Made by a program: the position numbers and the translations under genes. This document shows positions 42,055-50,813 of a stretch of DNA of 64,000 bases, piece after piece (the stretch's first letter is position 1; every line of letters begins with the position of its first letter). The stretch is from assembly GCA_964563925.1 (NCBI GenBank), contig CAZLZD010000003.1:68296-132295 (forward strand). The letters run 5' to 3'. This DNA comes from JAUILA01 sp964563925. Lineage in GTDB: Bacteria; Bacteroidota; Bacteroidia; Cytophagales; Cyclobacteriaceae. Below the pieces are notes generated by a model. That model worked only from the letters and a program-made list of their open reading frames with translations, was not told the DNA's origin and did no database searches.

Positions 42055-43782
42055 TTACGGGACAAGCCGGTAAACCGGGTAGCGCATGTGGGCCTTCTCC
42101 TTATAGGCTGAGTGACTGTAAATAAAATCAAGCTGGGCGTACCAGTTGCCGGCAAACTCTTCATCCTCGCGCTTTTTGTTTTCGAAAGCGACACGAAGGG
42201 CCGGGTCACTTTCCAGCAATTCTTTCGCCAGGTCCTCAAACACATAGGGAGAGAAGCCTTCCTTTTGCTGGAGAATGGTATCAAAGAAATTCCAGGTAAA
42301 CCACGAATCGGTCGCCTGCGGCTCCAGGGTTTCGATGAGGTACCTTCCGGAGGGCTGGCTCACATAGGCAATCACGTCCCCCTTATAAAGGGATACATTC
42401 TCCCGGATTTTTTCCACCTGCACCTCGCTGTGCGGGTAATGCCCCTCGTATGGCCGGCGGCCCGATTCATAGGATATAATCTGATAGGTTTCCACATTCA
42501 CCGTGGTATCCTTGTCAATGACCGTGAGCTTTACGTCATTGGCTTTAAGCAGGTCAATCACTTCGTGCCATCCCTGCGGGATCACATAGGCCAGCGGGAT
42601 TTCTACCGACAGGGCGGGTTCGAAGTGCGTATAATAGGGGATGCGTTTTTCAAAGGGGGCGTTTCGGTCGTACAGTAGGCGGTCGTTACCGGTGACCTCA
42701 CTGGGCACCATTTTACCTTCGTAACCAAGGAACGTTATGGTGTCGGCCCGGGACCTGTCCGGTTTCCAGGCGACGGGGTGCAGATTTCCTGGGACGGGTA
42801 ACGGGGCTTCCCGATGCAGCTTCCGGATGGTGGCGCCATCTTCCATGGCGATCTCGAGGACGGCGTTGAGGAAGGCATAGGAAGCGCGGGTACGCACATC
42901 AAACGGCTTGAGCATGTGTGTCTCGATCATGAATCCGAGGGTGTTGAATAACGCGGTATAGCCGGTGGAATACCGCGGGTTATCCAGGAACTGGCTGAAT
43001 CCGCGGGCATCAGGGGTCTGGTTAAAGACATTCACATAGGGGGTGATGGGGAATTGTTTTTCTCCCATTTTCTCCTCGAGGCGCGGGGTAAACGACTCAT
43101 AGATATAATTGCCCATGGCTCCCCCCATTTTATTATGCTGGGTGGCCAGGTGGGTGATGGGGTATTGGTAGTCGGCCCCGTTGCTGACGTGGGTGTCGAC
43201 GAACAAATCGGGTTTGAGCAGATGGTATATTTCATGGAAAGAGCGGGTATTCCGTGTATCCGCTTTGATAAAATCGCGGTTCAGATCGTAGTTTCTGGCA
43301 TTGCCCCGGAACCCATAGGCTACCGGTCCGGATTGATTAACGCGGGAAGTGATATTCCGCTGGAGGGCACCACCGATGTTATAAAGGGGGATGATTGCCA
43401 CGAACGTATTTTCAATAAGCTGACGGTTCGCCGGGTTGAGCAGGTCCCGGGCCAGCATCATGGAAGCTTCAATCCCGTCCGGTTCGCCGGGATGGATGCC
43501 GTTATTGATCAGCAGGATCGTCCGGCCGGAATTACGCGCAACCCCTGCATCGTGGCTGCCTGATGCATCAATGGTGACCAGGTGCAGTGGCTCACCGCTG
43601 TCGGTGCGTCCCATGGCAACCATTCGCACCATCGGGGAGGAGGCCGCGAGTTGTTCGTAGAACCGGATGACCTCCTGGTACGTACCGGTCTCAGTACCGC
43701 CAGACTTTTCAAAAGGGGTTTCAGGGATTTGAGCACCCAGGGATAAAGAAAGCAGCAGGAGCGCAGGGAGAATTAATTTCAT
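42055..43782 (-). CDS. Exported M14 family zinc carboxypeptidase
   Basis: A 575-residue exported carboxypeptidase. The signal peptide is residues 1-17 (LILPALLLLSLSLGAQ). The zinc site begins at H97 and E100 in NNGIHPGEPDG, a third ligand is in VDTHVSNGADYQYP, and the catalytic Glu lies in GFMIETHML. After the catalytic domain come about 230 residues of predicted beta-rich sequence. It likely trims C-termini of peptides or peptidoglycan stems in the periplasm. A TAACTTTA box lies at 43805-43812. Confidence 0.9.
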   Translation of the reverse strand: MKLILPALLLLSLSLGAQIPETPFEKSGGTETGTYQEVIRFYEQLAASSPMVRMVAMGRTDSGEPLHLVTIDASGSHDAGVARNSGRTILLINNGIHPGEPDGIEASMMLARDLLNPANRQLIENTFVAIIPLYNIGGALQRNITSRVNQSGPVAYGFRGNARNYDLNRDFIKADTRNTRSFHEIYHLLKPDLFVDTHVSNGADYQYPITHLATQHNKMGGAMGNYIYESFTPRLEEKMGEKQFPITPYVNVFNQTPDARGFSQFLDNPRYSTGYTALFNTLGFMIETHMLKPFDVRTRASYAFLNAVLEIAMEDGATIRKLHREAPLPVPGNLHPVAWKPDRSRADTITFLGYEGKMVPSEVTGNDRLLYDRNAPFEKRIPYYTHFEPALSVEIPLAYVIPQGWHEVIDLLKANDVKLTVIDKDTTVNVETYQIISYESGRRPYEGHYPHSEVQVEKIRENVSLYKGDVIAYVSQPSGRYLIETLEPQATDSWFTWNFFDTILQQKEGFSPYVFEDLAKELLESDPALRVAFENKKREDEEFAGNWYAQLDFIYSHSAYKEKAHMRYPVYRLVP

Positions 43783-43804
43783 TCGGCGTAGTTTTAATCC
43801 GGAT

Positions 43805-43812
43805 TAAAGTTA
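43805..43812 (-). promoter_or_regulatory. Promoter -7 box (TAACTTTA) of the M14 gene
   Basis: Minus-strand TAACTTTA is one base from TAnnTTTG, 22 bases before the M14 start, in the 45-base divergent gap to the nitroreductase gene. Confidence 0.35.
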
Positions 43813-43827
43813 CAGATTCTTCAAGAT

Positions 43828-44400
43828 ATGGATCACAACAGGATCATTCGCGAGCGACGCTCGATTTACACCAATATGTTCAGCGGCGAAAAGGTGCCGG
43901 TGCAGATTATAGAGGAAATGCTGGAAAATGCCCGGTGGGCGCCAACTCACCGGCTTACCGAACCCTGGCGGTTTGTGGTTTTCGAGGGAGAAGGCCTGAG
44001 CAGGCTGGGGGACTTCCAGGCCCGAAAATATGCAGAAAGACATGCGGGAGATGCCTTTGATCAGGGCAAGTACGACAAGCTTCGGGATAAACCAAAGGAG
44101 TGCTCCCATGTGATTGCCATTGGAATGCACCGTGATGTAAAGGAATCCGTTCCGGAAGTGGAGGAGGTATGTGCGGTGGCTTGCGCCGTGCAGAATATGT
44201 GGCTTACTGCTTCGGCGCACCGGGTTGGGTGCTATTGGAGTACCGGCGGGATCACCTATTACGAGGGTGTGAATGACTTTTTTGGATGGGCGCCGGAAGA
44301 CCGGCTTATGGGCTTTCTGTACCTGGGAATGCCAAAGAGCGACCGTTGGCCCGGGGGCAGGCGCACAGAAATAGAAACAAAAGTAACGTGGGAATCATGA
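43828..44400 (+). CDS. Nitroreductase family FMN protein
   Basis: A 190-residue FMN oxidoreductase. It opens IIRERRSIYTNMFSGEKVP, the usual FMN-binding arginine segment, and has ARWAPTHRLTEPWRFVVF and the C-terminal FLYLGMPKS. Such proteins reduce nitro groups, quinones or flavins using NAD(P)H. It converges with the methyltransferase of the polyketide locus (6-base overlap of ends) and might act on its product, though this is only suggested by position. Confidence 0.88.
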   Translation: MDHNRIIRERRSIYTNMFSGEKVPVQIIEEMLENARWAPTHRLTEPWRFVVFEGEGLSRLGDFQARKYAERHAGDAFDQGKYDKLRDKPKECSHVIAIGMHRDVKESVPEVEEVCAVACAVQNMWLTASAHRVGCYWSTGGITYYEGVNDFFGWAPEDRLMGFLYLGMPKSDRWPGGRRTEIETKVTWES

Positions 44401-45105
44401 ATCCCAGCGTGCCAAAAGTTGCCAGCGGAAGGCCCAGTGCCATGTAAGCTGAAATTCACGGATGTTGCAGTCCTTCATGAGGGCTTCAAGTTCATTCCGC
44501 CGGAAGGATCGAAGGACAGAAAGAGCGGCGTCATTTCTGACCATTTCAGACCGGGAGAACAGCCGGGTCAGAATTTTTATGGAATGGTACGCAAACCAAT
44601 GTCGGTGAAGGTCATTGATCACCATACCATAGGTGGTCTTTGACTTCAGGCCGGTAAAGAGACGGCGTAATTCTTCATGGGTAAAATGATGGGTGAAGAG
44701 GGTGGCGGTAACCACGTCGCAGGAAAGGTCATTGAATTCCGGCGAAAAGATATTCATAGCCCGGTAGGAGATTTCAGGAAATTCGCGGGTGTTATTACGC
44801 GCATACTCCACAATATTCGGATTGGCATCAATCCCGGTCAGGCGAATAGGGAGGTCCCTTTTTCTCGCCCAGAGACAGATTTTTTTAAGTATGTCCCCTC
44901 CGCCGCAGCCAATATCGAGGATATGAATTTCACGATTCACGTCAGGCAGAAGCTTTTCAAGTCCGTTGATTGTGACGTGGTCTCCCCCGAGCCAGCGGTT
45001 AATTGTGTTCAGTTCGCGGAGCGTCTGGCTGATCACCTCGCCAGAGCTCTGAAGGTCATCCATCAGCTCTGCCTGGTGAGATCGGGATTGAAATTCGGCA
45101 GCCAT
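44395..45105 (-). CDS. SAM-dependent methyltransferase of the type III PKS locus
   Basis: A 236-residue class I methyltransferase with motif I ILDIGCGGGDILKK (about residues 61-74), then TGIDANPNIVEYA and a DVVTATLFTHHF motif-IV region. The start overlaps the PKS stop (TGATG), so it is translationally coupled. By analogy with PKS and methyltransferase pairs such as B. subtilis BpsA/BpsB, it probably methylates the polyketide product on oxygen or carbon. No family-level substrate can be read. Confidence 0.85.
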   Translation of the reverse strand: MAAEFQSRSHQAELMDDLQSSGEVISQTLRELNTINRWLGGDHVTINGLEKLLPDVNREIHILDIGCGGGDILKKICLWARKRDLPIRLTGIDANPNIVEYARNNTREFPEISYRAMNIFSPEFNDLSCDVVTATLFTHHFTHEELRRLFTGLKSKTTYGMVINDLHRHWFAYHSIKILTRLFSRSEMVRNDAALSVLRSFRRNELEALMKDCNIREFQLTWHWAFRWQLLARWDS

Positions 45106-46199
45106 CAGGATGCGTGAATTTGAAGGATCAGGCTTTCCATGGTCAGACCTGGTCCGAAGGCAAACGACAGGATGGATTTACCATTATCTTCCCCGGATAG
45201 GTGCTTGTATATCTCATTGAATACAAACAGGATGGTGGCCGAGGACATATTCCCGTAATTTTTGAGCACCTGCCGGGAGTACTTGTTCTTCTCCCGGGAA
45301 ATATCCAGTTGTTCTTCGACAACCTGGAGTATTTTTTTGCCCCCGGGGTGGACGGCATAATAATCATATCCGTTGCTGGCCGCACCATTCAGCGAGTCGG
45401 TCATCTGGCGGATCCCCGATTGTATAATGTTCGGAACGTATGCGGTCAGCTTCATTTCAAATCCTGTGTCACCCACCTCCCACGCCATCTCGTTGATGCC
45501 ACTGGGTGCAAGGGTACACGCAAACTCGCTTAGTTCGAGCGAGTTCTTTCCTGAGGGAGCGGGCTCTACCAGGACGGCAGCCGAACCGTCCCCGAACAGG
45601 GCGTTGGCCAGTAAATTGTCTTCCGTGGGAGCCTTTTGAAAATGGATACTGCAGAGCTCGGTACAGACCACGAGAACGCGAGCCCCGGCATCCGCCTCAC
45701 AGAAAGCGGCTGCCACTTTAAGGGCATTGAAAGCGGCGTAACAGCCCATGAAGTTTATGGCGGTTCTTTTGACCGAAGTGGAAAGGCCCAGCTTGTAGAC
45801 GAGCTCGATGTCGAGGCCGGGTGCATACAGGCCGGTGCAGCTTACCGTTACCAGATGTGTGATGTCTTCGCGTTTCAGCTGGCTGTGGGCAAGGCATTTC
45901 TCGGCAGACTGAACACTAAGCAGGAGTGCCTCGCTGCGGTATTTGTCCTGGCGTATACTGGTTGGCGGAAAAGGCTCCATGGCTTCATTATTGGGATAGA
46001 AGCTGAAATTTTCCGTTTTCTGGTAATCCGCGATGACAGAATAGCGGCTCTTGATTCCTGAGGCACGATACAGCAATTTTAGCCGCCGGGCCTCCTCTCC
46101 CTGCAGACCGTGTGCACGGGTCATGAATTGCAGTACCTGCTGTTGTTCAATTCTGAAACGGGGCACAGCGGTACCAATTGCGGTAATACAGGGTTTCAT
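45105..46199 (-). CDS. Type III polyketide synthase
   Basis: A 364-residue homodimeric ketosynthase of the chalcone/stilbene synthase family that extends an acyl-CoA with malonyl-CoA and cyclises the chain to a pyrone, resorcinol or phloroglucinol type ring. The triad is complete: C153 (NFMGCYAAFNA), H284 (YAVHPGGKK) and N317 (YGNMSSATILF). The GxxxGPG-like C-terminal loop reads FAFGPGLTME. It is the first gene of a PKS, methyltransferase pair and is divergent from a UbiA gene 49 bases away. Confidence 0.93.
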   Translation of the reverse strand: MKPCITAIGTAVPRFRIEQQQVLQFMTRAHGLQGEEARRLKLLYRASGIKSRYSVIADYQKTENFSFYPNNEAMEPFPPTSIRQDKYRSEALLLSVQSAEKCLAHSQLKREDITHLVTVSCTGLYAPGLDIELVYKLGLSTSVKRTAINFMGCYAAFNALKVAAAFCEADAGARVLVVCTELCSIHFQKAPTEDNLLANALFGDGSAAVLVEPAPSGKNSLELSEFACTLAPSGINEMAWEVGDTGFEMKLTAYVPNIIQSGIRQMTDSLNGAASNGYDYYAVHPGGKKILQVVEEQLDISREKNKYSRQVLKNYGNMSSATILFVFNEIYKHLSGEDNGKSILSFAFGPGLTMESLILQIHAS

Positions 46200-46248
46200 T
46201 TATTAATAATAGCTAAAATTTGATATCTTCAGCGGAAATCCACTGAGA

Positions 46249-47148
46249 ATGTTTACAAGGTCTGCCTGGCTTCATTTGCGAATTCCGTTTTCATTTTTCC
46301 TGTTGCCGGTGTTCCTGTTTGCCTTATCCCTTTCACCTAACCTTAATGAATCCCGGCTGCTTATTGTTTTTGTCGCGCTCCATTTTTTCCTGTACCCGGC
46401 TTCCAATGGGTATAACAGTTACTTTGACAAGGATGAAGAAAGTATTGGCGGATTGAAGAATCCTCCGAAGGTCACGCGGGGCCTGTATTACCTTGCTTTG
46501 CTTTTTGACCTGATTGCGCTGGGCCTCGGATTGCTTATCAGCTGGGAATTTACGGCCATGCTGTTTATTTACGGGCTGGTGTCAAAAGCCTACAGCCACC
46601 CTGCCGTCAGGTTGAAAAAATATGCCTGGACCAGCTGGCTGGTCGCGGGATTTTTCCAGGGATTCTTCACGTTCCTCATGGCGTACATGGGGCTGAACGA
46701 TTTTTCCCTGTCGCTTCTCTGGCGGGCGGGTATACTCATCCCGGCCTTTCTGACTTCCATGATCCTGTGGGGCTCCTATCCCATGACGCAGGTCTATCAG
46801 CACGGAGAAGATGCCCGGCGCGGGGATAAAACCCTGAGCCTGAAACTGGGTGTAAGGGGTACATTTCATTTTACGGCGATCTTCTTCACGGTGAGTGTGC
46901 TCCTGTTTGCCTGGTATTTTGCTGCCTTCTTCCGGGCTGAATATGCACTTCATTTCCTTCTCGCCCTGGTACCGGTACTGCTGTTTTTCGGGTACTGGTA
47001 CATCAGGGTAAGGAAAGATGCGGGAGCAGCTAACTTCGGAAACACAATGTTTCTGAATTTTCTTTCCGCACTGTGCCTGAATGCCTTTTTTATTTACTTT
47101 TTCCTGGACCATACCCAGATACTCCAGGCTATCCGTGCGGGTTATTAG
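46249..47148 (+). CDS. UbiA family prenyltransferase
   Basis: A 299-residue integral membrane enzyme with about eight hydrophobic helices that attaches a polyprenyl chain to an aromatic acceptor. Both aspartate-rich Mg-diphosphate sites are present: NSYFDKDEES (about residue 62) and DARRGDKTLS (about 188). The second loop SKAYSHPAVRLKK is also typical. Next to a type III PKS, the natural acceptor would be the PKS-made ring, but menaquinone-type chemistry cannot be excluded. Its stop overlaps the convergent flavoprotein gene by 4 bases. Confidence 0.9.
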   Translation: MFTRSAWLHLRIPFSFFLLPVFLFALSLSPNLNESRLLIVFVALHFFLYPASNGYNSYFDKDEESIGGLKNPPKVTRGLYYLALLFDLIALGLGLLISWEFTAMLFIYGLVSKAYSHPAVRLKKYAWTSWLVAGFFQGFFTFLMAYMGLNDFSLSLLWRAGILIPAFLTSMILWGSYPMTQVYQHGEDARRGDKTLSLKLGVRGTFHFTAIFFTVSVLLFAWYFAAFFRAEYALHFLLALVPVLLFFGYWYIRVRKDAGAANFGNTMFLNFLSALCLNAFFIYFFLDHTQILQAIRAGY

Positions 47149-48266
47149 GAAAAGGGAACGCCATGGGTTTTGCTCATCAGGTACCGGGCCACCGGCGGGG
47201 TGTATTGCCCGATGCGGACGGCCAGCCTGGAGAATGCCGGGTGCCCGAACAATTGCTGAATTTTACGGCCTGAGGATAACCTGAAGGCAAATTGTGCCTT
47301 CCACGCTTTTCTGTACGCTGATTCCATCGCTTCCCGCTCCGGGTTTTCCCTTTTCATAAAAGGGATAATGACATCAGCGAGAATTTTGCTGCTGTGGATG
47401 GCCATGGCCATGCCATTACCGCAGAGCGGCGTGATCATTCCGGCTGCATCGCCGCACATAAGCATGTGATTTGTCACAGGTTCTTTCGTTTCGAAGCTGA
47501 TTTCATTAATCACCAGGGGATCATCCCACAGGAATATGGATTTGCTGAATGCGGCTTTCAACTGCGGGTTGACACAAAGGACGTTCTCCTCCATTCTGCG
47601 TATGTCCTTGTGCTCCCGGAGATTGTCCCGGTGACTCAGGTAACACAGGTTGAATTGTCCGTTTTCAATGGCATTGATCCCGCAGTACCCACCCCTGAAA
47701 TTGTGCAGGGCCACCGTATCGGTGGCATGCGGGGCATTGGTGACATGATATTTTACGCCGATATAGGGTGATCGACGCTGCATGAAGCCTCGCTTCATTT
47801 GCTTGTCCAGGTGCGACCGCTTGCCGTAGGCCCCGACGACAAGAAAAGCTTCATACGTTCTTTCGCGGGTGCTTACCAGGAAACGGTTGTCCTCAAAACG
47901 TATGTCCTCCGCACGCGACCCGGTAAGAATTTCCACGCCAAGCCGGCGAGCTTTTTCAGCGAAAAAGGAATCAAGTGCATAACGACTGATACCAAAACCC
48001 CCGAGATCAAGCGGCATACGGATCACTTTTCCCGTGGTATCACTGAGTTCGAAATGGGATATGGAGACTGGTTTTAACGACTCCGGCCATAAGTCATTCT
48101 CCTGCAAAAACGGGATCACCTCATTGGATACATATTCTCCGCATACCCGGTGAAACGGGTATTCATTCTTCTCAATGACAAGCACTTCCAGTCCGCTTTT
48201 TCTAAGCAGAATGGCTGCGGTGAGCCCTGCCAGCCCTCCTCCTATGATCACAATGTGCTTGTTCAT
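47145..48266 (-). CDS. FAD-dependent oxidoreductase of the type III PKS locus
   Basis: A 373-residue flavoprotein of the geranylgeranyl-reductase/aromatic-hydroxylase superfamily. The N-terminal dinucleotide fold reads IVIIGGGLAGLTAAILL, followed by EKNEYPFHRVCGEYVSNEV, and the second FAD motif is MLCGDAAGMITPLCGNG. It could hydroxylate the aromatic ring, as in quinone biosynthesis, or reduce prenyl double bonds. It lies tail to tail with the UbiA gene, and its place in the locus supports a shared pathway. Confidence 0.88.
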   Translation of the reverse strand: MNKHIVIIGGGLAGLTAAILLRKSGLEVLVIEKNEYPFHRVCGEYVSNEVIPFLQENDLWPESLKPVSISHFELSDTTGKVIRMPLDLGGFGISRYALDSFFAEKARRLGVEILTGSRAEDIRFEDNRFLVSTRERTYEAFLVVGAYGKRSHLDKQMKRGFMQRRSPYIGVKYHVTNAPHATDTVALHNFRGGYCGINAIENGQFNLCYLSHRDNLREHKDIRRMEENVLCVNPQLKAAFSKSIFLWDDPLVINEISFETKEPVTNHMLMCGDAAGMITPLCGNGMAMAIHSSKILADVIIPFMKRENPEREAMESAYRKAWKAQFAFRLSSGRKIQQLFGHPAFSRLAVRIGQYTPPVARYLMSKTHGVPFS

Positions 48267-48316
48267 GCAGATATAACTGATTCCGGGTCTGACTGTTTCG
48301 CTGGCATCCGGTAAAG

Positions 48317-49558
48317 TCAGATTTCCTCTTTCAGGACAATGGTCTTGGTCATGAACTGTGTATCCCGGAGAATACGGATCCTGAGTTTCTTCTTCGGACG
48401 GGAATTCAGCTGGCCTATGATATAGTCCATGGTCAGGTTTTCCGTACTCCGGCCGTTGATATTGAGAATTTTATCACCTTCCCGCAGGTCGGCCTCGGCG
48501 GCTACGCTGTTGGGCCGGACTTCAACGATCTCAAAGGTATTCAGGTCACTGCCAATGGCTTTTACGGTAATCCCGGAAAGATTATAGCTGAATTCTTTCT
48601 TAAATGAGCGACCCCGTTTCAGGTACATTTCTTCCTGCGGAAAGTTGAAGACCACCCTGAACCTCGAGAGCAAGTCTCCACCGATTGATCCGTTGCGATC
48701 CACCGTACTCATCATGAGGCTATCCATCCACGGATCATTCTCCGGGAACGTAACAATAATATCCTCCCAGCAGGCTTTTCCCATATGAAAACGCTGCAGT
48801 CGGGCCAGTGTGCCCGAGAGCCGGCCGGCAAGGCCCCGGCCCACGGAGGTTTTAATGTTTTTTTCCGGAATGGTGATGTCCTCTGCAGAGTCAGCGTACA
48901 TGATTACGCCATGACTGGCCCCGGTATCCACCAGCAGCTTCAGGTCTACGGATTTCCCGTCATAGTACACAGCGGTCCCGTGTACATAGGGCTTGGTGTC
49001 TTCGACCGTCATAGGAATGGTGAGCCATGACCGCCTCTTTTTAAACCGGCTCGGTGTATACAGGGTCAGAATTCTCCGGTCATAATCGATTTTCACGATG
49101 AAGCGGCTGAAGAGTTCATAGCCCAGTACACCGCTAACTTCTGCGCCCAGGTAGTTTCTTAGCTCCAGGTAATCTTCGTCAAGGACCAGAATGGCGTGAC
49201 CGTTACCGCTGACGCCGGGAAGTTTCAGGGAAACACTGTTTGAGATATAAGCCTTGATGTACCGGTCTTCGCCGATACCTCCGATCACATATTCCTTGGT
49301 AAACTTCAGGCCGATGAGGCGGGCAAAAGCCTTTTCCGTGAGAATGGAAGTACGAACGCCTGTATCCAGCACGAATTTAAGGGGCAAGCGGTCATTAATG
49401 ACGATCGGGATAACGATCAGGTTGTTGTAAATCTCGAATGGTATATCCACTTTGCTCGCGCCCTCATCCAGCTGAAAGCCAAGTATTTGAGCGCTGGCTG
49501 ACTGGAGAGACAACGAAAAAAGCAGCACTAAAAATAAAGCCTTTAAAAGTTTATACAT
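48317..49558 (-). CDS. Exported two-lobed aspartyl protease with PDZ domain
   Basis: A 413-residue protein; the start at 49558 puts a signal peptide first (LLKALFLVLLFSLSLQSASA). Two retropepsin-like lobes each carry a catalytic DTG: D65 in FVLDTGVRTS and D211 in LLVDTGASHG. A C-terminal PDZ domain (about residues 325-413) contains VEVRPNSVAAEADLREGDK and ILNINGRSTENL. The order is typical of Bacteroidota periplasmic aspartyl proteases, whose substrates are unknown. The seven codons upstream of 49558 are not needed for the signal and are left out. Confidence 0.87.
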   Translation of the reverse strand: MYKLLKALFLVLLFSLSLQSASAQILGFQLDEGASKVDIPFEIYNNLIVIPIVINDRLPLKFVLDTGVRTSILTEKAFARLIGLKFTKEYVIGGIGEDRYIKAYISNSVSLKLPGVSGNGHAILVLDEDYLELRNYLGAEVSGVLGYELFSRFIVKIDYDRRILTLYTPSRFKKRRSWLTIPMTVEDTKPYVHGTAVYYDGKSVDLKLLVDTGASHGVIMYADSAEDITIPEKNIKTSVGRGLAGRLSGTLARLQRFHMGKACWEDIIVTFPENDPWMDSLMMSTVDRNGSIGGDLLSRFRVVFNFPQEEMYLKRGRSFKKEFSYNLSGITVKAIGSDLNTFEIVEVRPNSVAAEADLREGDKILNINGRSTENLTMDYIIGQLNSRPKKKLRIRILRDTQFMTKTIVLKEEI

Positions 49559-49664
49559 GCAAATTCCGCGAATTGCCAAGTGAAAAATTAACCATTTTTA
49601 GGTCGAAACGCGACCCTCTCCGGAAAAATTGTTAAGGTAACTGCCGCAAACCTGTTGAAATGGT

Positions 49665-50240
49665 TCAGGTCCGGTCAAGGTGGTCCCATATATCCCCTCC
49701 GGAAGGCTTGTAATTCTGTATGGCCGGGATCACCTCTTCCGGTTTATGGACCACGTGCATCGATGCATTACTGCGGAGGAAACCTTCCTTCATCATGTGC
49801 CTGAGCAGGTCCAGGAAAGGGGTGAAATAATTTTCGGTGTTCAGGATAATAAGGGGATGCTGAATGATCCCAAGCTGGTTCCAGGTCAGGATCTCGGCTG
49901 TTTCATCCAGGGTGCCTAATCCGCCTGGCAGCACCACAAACCCGTCGGCAAGGCGTGCCATTTCAGCTTTTCGGGCGTGCATACTTTCAGTGACCACCAA
50001 TTCAGTAAGCGATTCATGGGCAACTTCCCGGGGCATCATAAAGTCAGGGATCACGCCGATTACTTCACCACCGTGATCCAGAACCGACTGGGCGATGGTC
50101 CCCATGAGTCCGAGCTTTCCCCCGCCGTAAATAAGGCGGCAATCATTTTCGGCCATCAGTCGCCCGAGCGTGGCGGAGACCGAGCGATACTGCTCCCGCT
50201 GGCCGATTGATGATCCGCAAAAGACACATATATTCGTCAT
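49665..50240 (-). CDS. LOG family protein (TIGR00730; nucleotide 5'-monophosphate phosphoribohydrolase type)
   Basis: A 191-residue Rossmann-fold protein with CVFCGSS at the start, IYGGGKLGLMG, and the signature PGGLGTLDETAEILTWNQLG. LOG proteins cleave ribose-5-phosphate from nucleoside monophosphates (cytokinin activation in plants; often nucleotide salvage in bacteria). They were formerly called lysine decarboxylases, which is misleading. The gene is divergent from ridA across 43 bases. Confidence 0.9.
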   Translation of the reverse strand: MTNICVFCGSSIGQREQYRSVSATLGRLMAENDCRLIYGGGKLGLMGTIAQSVLDHGGEVIGVIPDFMMPREVAHESLTELVVTESMHARKAEMARLADGFVVLPGGLGTLDETAEILTWNQLGIIQHPLIILNTENYFTPFLDLLRHMMKEGFLRSNASMHVVHKPEEVIPAIQNYKPSGGDIWDHLDRT

Positions 50241-50283
50241 AAATAGTAAGGTATTTTTTAAAGCTACGTATATTTAAATAAAT

Positions 50284-50670
50284 ATGGCTACACGCAGGAA
50301 TCACTTGACCGGAGCGCTCTGGGAGCCCATTGTAGGATACTCACGGGCGGTCAGGGTTGGAAATCTGATCGAAGTATCGGGGACGGTTTCCTTAAAGGAG
50401 GGAAAGCCTTTCGGAGAAGGGAATGTGCGCATGCAGACGCGCCGCATCCTTGAAATAATTGAAGAAAGCTTAGTGGCGCTGGATGCTTCGCGCAAGGATG
50501 TGATTCGCACGCGAATGTTCATTACCGACATATCGCGCTGGGAAGAAGCGGCCGGCGAACATGGCCGGTTTTTTGAGGGAATACAACCGGCGACCTCCAT
50601 GGTGGAAGTGTCCCGGCTGATCGATCCTGCGTTTCTGATCGAAATAGAAGCTACTGCTTTTGTCGGGTAG
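50284..50670 (+). CDS. RidA family protein (enamine/imine deaminase-like)
   Basis: A 128-residue trimeric YjgF/RidA-type protein. RidA hydrolyses reactive 2-aminoacrylate made by PLP dehydratases. The fold is visible in RVGNLIEVSGTVSL, RTRMFITDI (the conserved Arg) and PATSMVEVSRLIDPAFLIEIEA. The first half differs from housekeeping RidA, so it belongs to one of the paralogous Rid groups and its substrate is uncertain. The last 20 bases overlap a small convergent reading frame. Confidence 0.87.
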   Translation: MATRRNHLTGALWEPIVGYSRAVRVGNLIEVSGTVSLKEGKPFGEGNVRMQTRRILEIIEESLVALDASRKDVIRTRMFITDISRWEEAAGEHGRFFEGIQPATSMVEVSRLIDPAFLIEIEATAFVG

Positions 50671-50776
50671 AACCGTCGATATCGTGTTTGTTATCGCTGA
50701 CCATTTTATTTGGGAAAAGCTTCGGCGAGAGAATGGCCAGAACAAAAAGAACTAAAACTACAATGAGTGCACCCAT
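50651..50776 (-). CDS. Possible 41-residue single-pass membrane peptide
   Basis: A minus-strand reading frame starting ATG at 50776 encodes one membrane helix (ALIVVLVLFVLAILSP), then a polar tail with lysines and acids, ending at a stop at 50653. A perfect -7 box TATATTTG lies upstream at 50799-50806. No ribosome site is evident. It overlaps the 3' end of the RidA gene by 20 bases. Coding status is supported by composition and promoter position only. Confidence 0.5.
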   Translation of the reverse strand: MGALIVVLVLFVLAILSPKLFPNKMVSDNKHDIDGSTRQKQ

Positions 50777-50798
50777 GATAAGTACTTTATTTTTTGTG

Positions 50799-50806
50799 CA
50801 AATATA
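50799..50806 (-). promoter_or_regulatory. Promoter -7 box (TATATTTG) for the 41-residue peptide
   Basis: Perfect TAnnTTTG match on the minus strand, 22 bases before the ATG at 50776. Confidence 0.45.
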
Positions 50807-50813
50807 TGAAGCC

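Noticed and set aside
50688..50813. Upstream ATG start of the YwqK protein
   Set aside because: It would place 42 odd residues before the signal peptide and lie over the opposite-strand small gene.
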